From assembly GCA_033763635.1 (NCBI GenBank), contig JANRKG010000046.1:1-16302 (forward strand): a DNA stretch of 16,302 nucleotides, in the 5' to 3' direction. The stretch's first letter is position 1, and the number at the start of each line of letters is the position of its first letter. Positions 6,696 to 13,916 of this stretch are shown in pieces. This DNA is from JANRKG01 sp033763635. GTDB lineage: Bacteria > Cyanobacteriota > Cyanobacteriia > GCF-001939115. Below the pieces are notes generated by a model. That model was not told the origin of the DNA and did not search any database. It was given only the letters and a program-made list of their open reading frames with translations. The translations under genes and the position numbers were made by a program.

Positions 6696-8738
6696 TTACC
6701 AGACATTCCAATCTTCCCAATCGAGATTAAAGATTGAGGTATTGGGAAAAGAGGTGGGATTCTGTTTACTTTCCAGGCGTTGCCTAAGTTTCTCTAGAGC
6801 AGGTTCGCGCCGGGGCAGTTGATCCACCAGTTGAAACGGGAGAATCCCTTCTTCTAACGCGAAAATCGCTGTATTCCCCGCAGCGGCTCCAGAGGACCAC
6901 TCGAAAGAATGAACGCGATAGGCAGCGGCAGCGATATTACTGGCAGCAATACTCTTCCCGGATACCAGAAGATTGTCAATGCGCTGGGGAATCATGGCTC
7001 GGAGGGGAATTTGGGCAGGATAGGAAGCCCCGTGAGCGCGGCGCACCCCCGGTCGTTCCTGATTGCCCTTAGCTTCTGGCGGAGAATTAGCCATGCAGGG
7101 ATGGAAGTCGATCGCATACTGGGAAATCCCGACCGCATCCGGGTAAATGGTCGATCGGGTTCGTTGTGCTACTTCGCTGGTGGGAGTCTTCCCTTCAATG
7201 ACTGAAACTGCTTCTAGCCCTGCCAGGGCAGTCCATAAGCTGCGGTACATCTTGTCAGGCAAGGTTTGACGGTAATAGTTGTCCCGGTAGTCGCGACGGG
7301 AAATGTCTAATTCGTGGATGGAAAACCCATTGGGATAACTGGGGGAAGGCCGCCCAATAATCCGACGCGACTCCCGGATGTAGGGATATTTGGATAGCCC
7401 GTGTTGGGTTCCCATCGGAGAGTCTGCTCCTGTAAGTAAGCGATGGTTGGGGTTGGGTTGCTTCACCCCATTGCCCAGTTGGGAATCTGTTGTCCCTGCC
7501 ACGAGCCAGTAGTAGTACCCTAACGCCAGTTCTTCACCGCTGCGGAGGGTATTCGTGCGGAGTCCTCCCATCCAACTACCGGGGTTCAGTTGTCCCAGTT
7601 TCTTCAATTGATCCCGCGTATAAATGAGGTTGTCTTTCTCCGTGCCTGGTCGGTAATCATTGCCCCACACCCAATTCTGCATCGAAATGTGTCCCGGTTG
7701 AGGAGCATTCACCCGCAGTGGTCCCGCCTGAATGCGTGGTCCCTGTATCGGTCCCCAGATGCGTCGATAGGTAAACACAAAGTCAAAGTTGGCTTTCCGA
7801 GGATCGGCATCATAGCCGTAGTACGGTTCATATCGACTGTAAAAGGGTGGTTTTGGCTGAGGTTGGGGATCAGCCGTTCGCTCCATTGCAAAGGTATAGG
7901 TAATCCCTTGCGTACAGTAGGGATCATTCTTTTCCACCGGAGAAGAGGGATTGAGGTGCGATCGGGCATCTAACCCCAACCGATAGGGCACATCCGCAAG
8001 CGCCACAATCTCCCCGGTCTCAGTCGCCTCGATCACATACCAGTCAGCAGGGCGCTTCTGCTGCTGAGAGGGCTTGGGAACAAAGCGAATGATTTTCTTG
8101 GTCAGGCGGGGGGAGTTAGCGTAGCGGTAACTGTCTTCGAAGATTGTAGAAAGGGGCAGGGTATGCAGTCGATCGCTACCCGGAGCCGCTGCGTGTTGGA
8201 TGGCGATCGTCCCCTGAATCTGGCGACCCTCCTTACCCATTTCCAGTTCTTTCACTACCGTCGAAGGAAACCATTTCAAGGTGCCCCGTCCTTGTTGAGC
8301 AGACTGCTGAAGTTGCTCCCAAAGCAGGGCATGGGCATCCTTGGGCAAGAAGCAGGAGACACTGACCCAACAATCTCCCGGATTTAGCTTGCCGTACTTG
8401 CGCTCAATGCGATCTCGGAACTCGTTATAGCCTTTAGGAAAGAAATTCAGTGCGCGTTGCCGTTTCGCCTCATCCAGGGCAGAAGTGCCCTGGGACGCAA
8501 CCTGCCCCCCGACCCAATCCGTCAGTTCCGTCATACAAACGGTTTTACCTGCCAGTAGCGCTTCCTGGGCTGCTGCGACTCCTGCCAATCCACCGCCAAC
8601 AATCAAAATTTCGCATTCCACCGTTTGATCAGGTTGGCGTGGTGGGGCTGCTGACCCTGGCAGAGAAGCCGCCAGCATGGCAGGAAGGGCGATCAAGGCA
8701 GTCAAACCGCACAGAGGTCTGGGAAAAACTGGATTCAT
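6696..8738 (-). CDS. Exported FAD-dependent oxidoreductase (FAD_oxidored family)
   Basis: 680 residues. A hydrophobic N-terminus with an SAAPP end (about 8-31) indicates a signal peptide. A Rossmann FAD-binding motif follows: beta strand ILIVGGGLAG (44-53), then an acidic residue after the second strand (MTELTDWVGGQ, 69-79). A C-terminal flavin-contact block includes VHSFEWSSGAAAGNTAIFAL. The middle carries the family's aromatic-rich stretches and an ATETGE-type motif. Related proteins are common in cyanobacteria and other bacteria, but their substrates are mostly unassigned, so I do not name one. A flavin-binding protein with a signal peptide implies export folded (Tat) or flavin acquisition outside; no clear twin-arginine is visible. 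The start lies 35 bp after the stop of the FGGY kinase gene on the same strand, so the two are probably co-transcribed. Confidence 0.85.
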   Translation of the reverse strand: MNPVFPRPLCGLTALIALPAMLAASLPGSAAPPRQPDQTVECEILIVGGGLAGVAAAQEALLAGKTVCMTELTDWVGGQVASQGTSALDEAKRQRALNFFPKGYNEFRDRIERKYGKLNPGDCWVSVSCFLPKDAHALLWEQLQQSAQQGRGTLKWFPSTVVKELEMGKEGRQIQGTIAIQHAAAPGSDRLHTLPLSTIFEDSYRYANSPRLTKKIIRFVPKPSQQQKRPADWYVIEATETGEIVALADVPYRLGLDARSHLNPSSPVEKNDPYCTQGITYTFAMERTADPQPQPKPPFYSRYEPYYGYDADPRKANFDFVFTYRRIWGPIQGPRIQAGPLRVNAPQPGHISMQNWVWGNDYRPGTEKDNLIYTRDQLKKLGQLNPGSWMGGLRTNTLRSGEELALGYYYWLVAGTTDSQLGNGVKQPNPNHRLLTGADSPMGTQHGLSKYPYIRESRRIIGRPSPSYPNGFSIHELDISRRDYRDNYYRQTLPDKMYRSLWTALAGLEAVSVIEGKTPTSEVAQRTRSTIYPDAVGISQYAIDFHPCMANSPPEAKGNQERPGVRRAHGASYPAQIPLRAMIPQRIDNLLVSGKSIAASNIAAAAYRVHSFEWSSGAAAGNTAIFALEEGILPFQLVDQLPRREPALEKLRQRLESKQNPTSFPNTSIFNLDWEDWNVW

Positions 8739-8773
8739 GGTGTTGCGACTTCAGAGGATTCCAACCATCAACA

Positions 8774-10030
8774 TTAGCTTTGACCTCCCTGCCTTGCCAG
8801 TAGCGCAGTGCCATAGGCCGCTTCTGTGTGGGCAGAAGGAAGGACAGGCACCCCCAGATGGCGAGCGCGGATACCTTTCCAGGCTTCGTTTCCCGCTCCC
8901 CCCCCTGCGGTGTAAACTTGCAGCAGGGGATCGGCTCCTAATTCCTGGAGCAGGTGATATCCTCTGGCTTCAATGCGAGCCATGCTTTCTAGAAGGCCAT
9001 GCAAGAATTGGACGGAATCTGTCGGGCGGGGTTCCAGGCGAGGAAGCAGTTGGGGATCGTTGATGGGAAAGCGCTCACCGGGTTCCAGCAGGGGGTAATA
9101 GTCGAGGGGGCTTTCTTGATCGTCCTTAATCTGTTCACTCAAGCGTTGCAATTCCTGCGGAGAAAAGTAACGATTGAGGACTGCTCCCCCCGTATTGGAA
9201 GCTCCCCCGACCAACCAGTCATTTCCCAGGCGATGGCTGTACAGCCCATACCGAGCATCGTCAATCCGGTGACGGCTCAAGAGTTTGACGACCAGGGTAG
9301 AGCCGAGGGAGGTGACGGCTTCCCCAGGGCGACTGGCTCCACTGGCAAGAAAGGCGGCGATGCTATCGGTGGTGCCTGCACAGACCTGGCAATTCGCAGG
9401 TAGGTGGTAGCGATCGACCCAGTCTGGCAAAACGGGAGCAATGGGCTGGCCTGGGGTGAGCACGGTTTCGGGTAAATAGGATGCCCATGACGATCGGGTC
9501 AACCAGTTGGGATACTGCAACTGCTCCACGTCATAGCCCAACTTCAGGCAATTGTGATAGTCGCTGATGCCGAAGTGACCATGCAAGAGAAAGCCCAGCC
9601 AGTCCGCCTGATGGAGTAAGAAACGAACCTCAGAAAACCAGGGCTGATGGGAGGCCCACAGGAGTTTTGTCAGGCTGGAAGTCGCACTGAGGGTGACATG
9701 GTTGGGGGGAGCGATGGATCTCACCTGCTCCAGAAAACTGGCTCCCCTGGCATCGTTGTACAGCAGGGGAGGGGCCACAGGTTTTCCTTGTGCATTACAG
9801 AACAAGACGCTTGCGGAGGTGCCATCAATGGCAATCCCTTGGAGCGATCGGCGTAAGACCTCAGGAATTTGAGACAGCAACTCCCTTAATCCCTGAGTCC
9901 AAGTTTTTGCCCAATCCAGGTTGTGCTGTGGATAGCGACCACTGGCCTGAAACTGGATTTGCTTGTCCTGATCGAGGACGATCGCCCGCATGCCAGAGGT
10001 GCCAAAGTCTAACCCCAAATAGAATGCCAT
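8774..10030 (-). CDS. FGGY-family sugar kinase, D-ribulokinase-like (cyanobacterial SePSK / plant XK-1 type)
   Basis: 418 residues, short for FGGY kinases (usually about 480-550) but matching the compact cyanobacterial/plant-plastid subgroup characterised as D-ribulose kinase. Seen: phosphate-binding LGLDFGTSGMR with Asp8 and Thr11; IDGTSAS (68-74); catalytic-base region AGTTDSIAAFLASG with Asp222; SLGSTL (241-246); GGASNTGG (275-282); and C-terminal adenosine-site TAGGGAGNEAW. The expected reaction is ATP-dependent phosphorylation of D-ribulose (or a similar ketopentose) in the cytosol, feeding ribulose phosphate to the pentose-phosphate/Calvin pools; exact specificity is inferred from the subgroup. 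No signal peptide. It is the first gene of a probable operon with the FAD oxidoreductase. Upstream, TAATAC on the minus strand (10044-10049) could be a -10 element, without a clear -35. Confidence 0.88.
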   Translation of the reverse strand: MAFYLGLDFGTSGMRAIVLDQDKQIQFQASGRYPQHNLDWAKTWTQGLRELLSQIPEVLRRSLQGIAIDGTSASVLFCNAQGKPVAPPLLYNDARGASFLEQVRSIAPPNHVTLSATSSLTKLLWASHQPWFSEVRFLLHQADWLGFLLHGHFGISDYHNCLKLGYDVEQLQYPNWLTRSSWASYLPETVLTPGQPIAPVLPDWVDRYHLPANCQVCAGTTDSIAAFLASGASRPGEAVTSLGSTLVVKLLSRHRIDDARYGLYSHRLGNDWLVGGASNTGGAVLNRYFSPQELQRLSEQIKDDQESPLDYYPLLEPGERFPINDPQLLPRLEPRPTDSVQFLHGLLESMARIEARGYHLLQELGADPLLQVYTAGGGAGNEAWKGIRARHLGVPVLPSAHTEAAYGTALLARQGGQS

Positions 10031-10170
10031 AAAGGTAAAAACGGTATTAAATCTATCTTCTGCTGGGAATTGAACCCCTTAATATTCAAGACAAATCTTT
10101 TTCCTGTCAGACATTCAACGTCATTGAACGCAATTTCAACTTATAAAAATTCATTTTCTTGGAGGAATGG
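10031..10170. other. Divergent intergenic region between the FGGY kinase and a small hypothetical gene
   Basis: AT-rich, about 140 bp, and must hold promoters for both directions. It contains an inverted TTCAA-n5-TTGAA (in ATTCAACGTCATTGAACG, about 10108-10125) and a + strand TATAAA (10142-10147) that could be a -10 box. A strong ribosome binding site GGAGGA at 10161-10166 lies 4 bases before the ATG at 10171. Confidence 0.4.
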
Positions 10171-10512
10171 ATGCAATATATCTTTGAAATTTTGGGCGTT
10201 TCACCCGTTTTACAGTTCTTTAGCCATCAACAAGAACACTTTCAACAGCAAACCTGGCGAGGGGTTGAATATGTCAGCTCTTACAAATGCACCTTGGATG
10301 CTTGGCTAGAATCGATCGAGACAATTCCCCGTCGGCGTGGTTGGGATCAGGATAGTGTAGTTGATTCGGTTGTAAATTTCTGGCTCAATAATTCGGACAG
10401 TGTGCAACGTTGGCAAGAACGCTTAAAGGATGCGGGTCGAGAGAATTTACTGGTTGCCCGCCTCTCTGATCTAAAATCTTTGCAGGATACTTTTGAGGCT
10501 CTTTTAGAATAG
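10171..10512 (+). CDS. Small hypothetical protein, conserved-looking, soluble
   Basis: 113 residues beginning MQYIFEILG. I do not recognise a named domain. The sequence is mostly helical in character, amphipathic and acidic at the C-terminus, with Trp/Gln-rich segments (WRGVEY, VQRWQERL) and no signal peptide or membrane helix. An in-frame TTG four codons upstream (10159) would extend it, but the TTG lies before the GGAGGA ribosome binding site, so ATG 10171 is preferred. Codon use and a frame clean over its full length support a real gene. It is followed by a hairpin at 10561-10584 and appears monocistronic. My impression is that similar short proteins occur in other filamentous cyanobacteria, but this needs a search. 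Confidence 0.75.
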   Translation: MQYIFEILGVSPVLQFFSHQQEHFQQQTWRGVEYVSSYKCTLDAWLESIETIPRRRGWDQDSVVDSVVNFWLNNSDSVQRWQERLKDAGRENLLVARLSDLKSLQDTFEALLE

Positions 10513-10560
10513 GGACAATCCATCGCTCAAGCTTGATGAATCAAGGTGTTTCTCCCGATC

Positions 10561-10584
10561 CCCCACTTTCCTGAGAAGGTGGGG
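10561..10584 (+). terminator. Hairpin, possible terminator of the small hypothetical gene
   Basis: CCCCACTTTC (10561-10570), loop CTGA, GAAGGTGGGG (10575-10584): a 10-bp stem with one G-T pair. Downstream sequence is moderately T-rich (GTAAGTTTTGAG) rather than a clean U-tract. The rest of 10513-10806 shows no gene; TCAAGCTTGA at 10527-10536 is a short palindrome. Confidence 0.5.
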
Positions 10585-10806
10585 ATTGTAAGTTTTGAGT
10601 TCCTTCATAGAAACGATCGATTTCAACCGTCCAACGCCTCTCCAGGATTACTGATGAAGCACAGAGATTACAGTGTTTTTATAAATGATATCGATACAAA
10701 TTCCAGAGACCTGTGTAGATTAAAACCGGAGTGATTTCTATTTGCCTTCACAACGCTAAAAAGCAGGTAGAATGACTCAAAAAATGAACGGCTAGACAGT
10801 AAAAAT

Positions 10807-11505
10807 ATGGAAGTGATTGCCTATCAGTATGTTGCGCTTCTCTATGAGAAGTCGCTAGCGGCTGAGAAAATGAATCGGGTTCGAGGAGTGCAGCGATCGG
10901 GTTTACAGTCTCAACCACAGAAACAGAAAACGATGGCATCCCGGTCTCCGTCCTCTCAGGGGCGTCGTTATTCGCCCAAACCCCACAAAAATTCCCCCTC
11001 TCGTCATTCCTGGTTTTCAGTATTAATACTCGCTTTACTAATGAGTTTGGGAATGACAAGTGGAACAATCGCGGCCCTTTCACGGGGAAGCCGGGGTCCG
11101 GCAGTCACTTCCTTGCAATTGAGCCTCCGGAATGCGGGATATAATCCAGGCACGATCGATGGAGTTTTCGGTAGAAGTACGGAGAATGCCGTTCGTCAGT
11201 TCCAGCGCGATCGGAACTTGCAGGCCGATGGGGTTGTCGGCGCTCGGACTGAAGCGGCTCTGACGCGCTCTGGTCGCCCTTCTTCGGGTTCAGGTCCAAC
11301 TGTGATTTCCGCTAGCAGAACCCGTGAGTTACAACGATTATTAGCAAGGCGGGGCTGTTACCGGGGACCCATTGATGGAGTCTATGGGCCAGGAACGAAT
11401 GCTGCGGTACAGCGTGCCCAGCGAGCTTATGGGCTGGTCGTGGATGGAGTTCCTGGGCCTGCAACCTTGGCAGCCCTTCGCCGGAGTAGTTGTAACTGCT
11501 CTTAA
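10807..11505 (+). CDS. Peptidoglycan-binding protein with two PG_binding_1 repeats
   Basis: 232 residues. A conserved-looking start MEVIAYQYVALLYE is followed by a basic, Ser/Gln-rich cytosolic stretch (about 20-68), one membrane/signal segment (about 69-90), then PG_binding_1 repeats at about 93-152 and 172-226, each with the hallmark (I/V)DGV(Y/F)G..T..AV..(A/F)Q and a late (A/V)DGV.G..T. These three-helix domains bind peptidoglycan; no catalytic domain is attached. Cys184 in repeat 2 and Cys229/Cys231 at the terminus (SSCNCS) could form a disulfide after export. Start: ATG 10807 is kept because the ME..AY motif recurs in the paralogue at 13917; internal ATGs at 10870 and 10933 are alternatives. 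TAGAAT at 10768-10773 is a possible -10. It probably acts in the periplasm at the wall. Confidence 0.87.
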   Translation: MEVIAYQYVALLYEKSLAAEKMNRVRGVQRSGLQSQPQKQKTMASRSPSSQGRRYSPKPHKNSPSRHSWFSVLILALLMSLGMTSGTIAALSRGSRGPAVTSLQLSLRNAGYNPGTIDGVFGRSTENAVRQFQRDRNLQADGVVGARTEAALTRSGRPSSGSGPTVISASRTRELQRLLARRGCYRGPIDGVYGPGTNAAVQRAQRAYGLVVDGVPGPATLAALRRSSCNCS

Positions 11506-12045
11506 GGCAAGAACCTTGTTTCTTCTACGTCAATATTACTGATCTCGGAAAAGCTGCAATCCTTCTGCCTATCAAAATGCCCCCCAGGGGGACACACCCC
11601 TCAAGGGGGATTGCCCTCTTGTCCAAACCTAGAGGGTCTTTTAAGTTATTCACAGGTAATTCAACAGAGTTATTACTTAAATTGGAGTGTGCCTATACTT
11701 CCGTATATCCTACCTACTCCTCTTTAAAGCAAGGTTGTAGAGACTTTTTTCGTTTCCTTTTCTTGCTAAAACTGAGATTTTGATTGAGCCAAGACCCAGA
11801 AGTGTGTTCCTAAACTGTTGATTGTGTTTGTTGATTTTGGCTCGATCGTTGGATGGTAGGCTATTGCGTGGCCAGTTAGGTCTTTGTGATTACAAAGATG
11901 AGCGATTGTAGGCTCTGGCAACCTGCGGATTTAGGATTGGCAACTTTTTGATGAGTTGCTTGTGGGCCTGCTACGGATCATTAACCTTTGATCTTTTAGT
12001 GTTACTTAGCATCACTGATTTTTTGTTTCTTTGATTTGAGGATGT
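11506..12045. other. 540-bp gene-free region
   Basis: No convincing reading frame on either strand; the AT content is higher than in the flanking genes. It contains the hairpin repeat at 11597-11623, preceded by a tight CCCCC-A-GGGGG palindrome (11581-11591), a T-rich run near 11747-11765, and a long-range inverted pair ATTGAGCCAA (11783-11792) / TTGGCTCGAT (11837-11846). A small RNA or long leader for the gene at 12046 is possible, but I see no promoter-terminator pair that proves one. Confidence 0.4.
11597..11623 (+). repeat. Second copy of the CCCCT-n-AGGGG...ATTGCCC hairpin repeat
   Basis: CCCCTCAAGGGGG then ATTGCCCTCTTGTCC. It aligns over about 27 bases with the minus-strand sequence at 6665-6693 and, like it, lies downstream of a gene in the same orientation (92 bp after the peptidoglycan-binding gene). 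Confidence 0.55.
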
Positions 12046-12375
12046 GTGGTGAACAACTTAAGATTTCTGTTGAGGAGTTGGTTGATCTCTCCTCTACTTT
12101 TTCCTGAAAATCAGGCTTATGTTGCTGGATGGAAAGAGATAATCTCCCAGGCAATTGCACAAGTTGCAGGCAATATTCAAGGTAGTTGGGCTTCTTTTTC
12201 GTTCGATAACGCTCCACCTTTTCTTAACTATCAGCAGCTTCTCCAAAGGCTATCTTCCCAATTACACGGAAGGATTCTCTGGAGGGGAAGGTTAGAAAAT
12301 TTCGACAGAGAATTAGCGCCAACTTTAGCTGACGAACTATCCAGGCTAACCCTTGCCGGAATTGCAAGACGATGA
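12046..12375 (+). CDS. Small hypothetical protein
   Basis: 109 residues from GTG 12046; a second GTG at 12049 is better spaced from the ribosome binding site GAGGA (12038-12042). I do not recognise a family. Visible: a short hydrophobic/aromatic N-terminus (FLLRSWLISPLLFPEN) too short for a clear membrane helix, a helical middle (WKEIISQAIAQVAGNIQG), and an Arg-rich C-terminus ending ELSRLTLAGIARR. There is no signal peptide and no catalytic signature. Flanks are AT-rich and non-coding, and the protein composition is ordinary, which supports a genuine gene. The other frames here are broken or low-quality. Confidence is moderate because of the GTG start and small size. Confidence 0.6.
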   Translation: MVNNLRFLLRSWLISPLLFPENQAYVAGWKEIISQAIAQVAGNIQGSWASFSFDNAPPFLNYQQLLQRLSSQLHGRILWRGRLENFDRELAPTLADELSRLTLAGIARR

Positions 12376-12500
12376 TTGATGAGTAAAGTTTTGATGGATT
12401 CTTTGATGGGTTTCAATCTATCAACCTCTACCTCTGAAACAAGAGTGCAAAGTAGGGTAGTGGAATAGAAAGTTTGTTTCCTGATGTGCTGCAAAGGCTG

Positions 12501-12530
12501 GTGTATTGAATTGCCGTGTATTGAACTGCC
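12501..12530. repeat. 15-bp tandem duplication upstream of the M23-transglycosylase gene
   Basis: GTGTATTGAATTGCC (12501-12515) is followed directly by GTGTATTGAACTGCC (12516-12530), one mismatch. It lies 113-142 bp before the start codon at 12643, where activator or repressor sites could sit, but a plain replication slippage event is equally possible. Confidence 0.6.
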
Positions 12531-12554
12531 ACAGAGAATCCACAATCTTTTTCT

Positions 12555-12600
12555 TTAATTCAATTAATTCAAGTGGCTCATCAATCGTTTAGCAATTGAT
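12555..12600. repeat. 9-bp tandem repeat and adjacent 6-bp inverted repeat before the M23-transglycosylase gene
   Basis: TTAATTCAA occurs twice in perfect tandem (12555-12572). Eight bases later ATCAAT (12580-12585) and ATTGAT (12595-12600) form a perfect inverted repeat around 9 bases. This AT-rich block immediately precedes the gene and probably contains the promoter; no consensus -35/-10 pair is clear. Confidence 0.5.
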
Positions 12601-12630
12601 TACTTGAAATTTAATTTTCATTTGTTCGTC

Positions 12631-12635
12631 AGGAG
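12631..12635 (+). promoter_or_regulatory. Ribosome binding site fixing the start at 12643
   Basis: AGGAG seven bases before ATG 12643. It rules in favour of that ATG over an upstream in-frame TTG at 12604, which has no such site. Confidence 0.75.
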
Positions 12636-12642
12636 TTGCATT

Positions 12643-13761
12643 ATGAACGTTTGCCAGAGGGAGATCATAAAATTCGTCGGATGCGCGTTGTATGGGAGTT
12701 TTGTGGGACTGACTTCGCTGGGACTGGCTCCAGAGGTTGTGAGGGCAAATGAGACCGTTGCCTTCACGAGCTTGCTCTCTCAAGTTGAGGCTAATAAAAG
12801 CTGGGCTGAAGCATCGTTTCCGGCGGAACAATTTCATCACTATGCGTCTCTCTATGGGGCTTCTCGCCTGGTTCAAGGCAAACCTGAATTTAACCGGGGA
12901 ATCGACATTGTAGTGGCTCAAGGGAGTTATGCCCGGAGTTGGCTAACTGGGCGGGTGGCAGCGGTGTCGGAAGAAACAAGTTGTGGTGTGATGGTTACAG
13001 TTCAGTCCGGTCCCTGGCGGCACTTTTATTGCCATCTGAAGGGTCGGGTCGGGGTTGATCCCAATTCTGGTAAACGGGTTCTGACTGCTGCCAATGGTCA
13101 AGTCTTTTTGAGGGAAGGTCAGGTTGTTGGGGTTGGGGAACGGTTAGCGCCGATCGAGATCGATCGCCACTCCCGTCAGGCCCAACTGCACTGGGAAGTG
13201 CAGTATGAAGCCCGCTGGATTGATCCGGCTATCATTCTTGATCTCATGTATTCCCAGCAACAGGCGATCGGACAGGCTACTCTGGAAAGGGTGCCTACCC
13301 GCTCCGAATTGCCTGTCGTGAGACGACAATCGGGTCAAATCTCGGCTGTGGTAGTTGCCTTAAGACGAGCCATCATTGGTCAGGAAAGTGGTAATAACTT
13401 CCGGGCGGTCAATCCCCATTCGGGTGCCTTAGGGTATGGGCAAGTGATGCCGTTTAATGTCAGACGATGGTCACAGGAGGCACTGGGTTACGCGATTACG
13501 CCGACTCAGTTTCTCAATAGCCCTGAACTTCAATTAAAAATTATTGAATTTAAGTTGGCGCAGTATTGGCGGAATGCTCTGCGTCTCAGCGGTGGAGATG
13601 AGTCCACAGCGGTTCGCATGGTTGCTTCCCATTGGTATTCCGGCGATCCAACCCTCTACAATAGCCAAAAGCCCCAATCCTACCGGGGACACCGATATCC
13701 TACGATTCACGCCTATACCCTCTCAGTGCTATCTAAGTACCGTGTGGAGCGAGGGATGTAG
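12643..13761 (+). CDS. Exported fusion: degenerate M23/LytM domain plus SLT-type lytic transglycosylase
   Basis: 372 residues. A signal peptide (hydrophobic about 8-28, cleavage near VRA-NE about 34) is followed by an M23-like beta domain (about 70-200). It keeps the order of M23 motifs but not all ligands: the HxxxD zinc motif reads N84-RGI-D88, HxH reads Q181-L-H183, while H131 (in HFYCHL) remains. A zinc peptidase active site is therefore unlikely; non-catalytic M23 domains such as EnvC/NlpD act as regulators. The second half is a lysozyme-fold transglycosylase: GQESGNNF with catalytic Glu248, then NPHSGALGYGQVMP and a late aromatic HWYSG block, which cleaves glycan strands between MurNAc and GlcNAc. 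The protein likely acts in periplasmic murein remodelling. It sits between two peptidoglycan-binding protein genes on the same strand, but 155 bp separate it from the next gene. Confidence 0.87.
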   Translation: MNVCQREIIKFVGCALYGSFVGLTSLGLAPEVVRANETVAFTSLLSQVEANKSWAEASFPAEQFHHYASLYGASRLVQGKPEFNRGIDIVVAQGSYARSWLTGRVAAVSEETSCGVMVTVQSGPWRHFYCHLKGRVGVDPNSGKRVLTAANGQVFLREGQVVGVGERLAPIEIDRHSRQAQLHWEVQYEARWIDPAIILDLMYSQQQAIGQATLERVPTRSELPVVRRQSGQISAVVVALRRAIIGQESGNNFRAVNPHSGALGYGQVMPFNVRRWSQEALGYAITPTQFLNSPELQLKIIEFKLAQYWRNALRLSGGDESTAVRMVASHWYSGDPTLYNSQKPQSYRGHRYPTIHAYTLSVLSKYRVERGM

Positions 13762-13772
13762 GGATTTTGCAC

Positions 13773-13855
13773 GATAGCAGTTTCCGTTTCGGTTAGGACA
13801 GGTTGCCAGGTTAACCATCTCTGTCGTGAGCCTTTCCCTTCTGCCTCCTGCTATC
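13773..13855. repeat. Inverted repeat in the intergenic region after the transglycosylase gene
   Basis: GATAGCAG (13773-13780) pairs with CTGCTATC (13848-13855), enclosing 67 bases that also contain the palindrome GGTTAACC. Stem is only 8 bp with a long loop, and no T-run follows, so a terminator role is uncertain. Confidence 0.35.
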
Positions 13856-13916
13856 ACGAATCATCCACTGAGTTAAACTACAATCATTTTTGATCAGGCG
13901 GCACGTTAAAGTCATT

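Noticed and set aside
7590..7973. 127-codon + strand open frame within the FAD oxidoreductase gene
   Set aside because: Antisense shadow; the minus strand frame is continuous and family-like.
10546..10734. 62-codon + strand open frame
   Set aside because: Starts inside the hairpin region, no ribosome binding site, no protein-like pattern.
11577..11783. 68-codon + strand open frame
   Set aside because: Its first codons are the GC-rich hairpin repeat and it lacks start signals.
12231..12545. 104-codon minus-strand open frame
   Set aside because: Overlaps the better-supported + strand small gene and runs into repeat DNA; composition is not protein-like.
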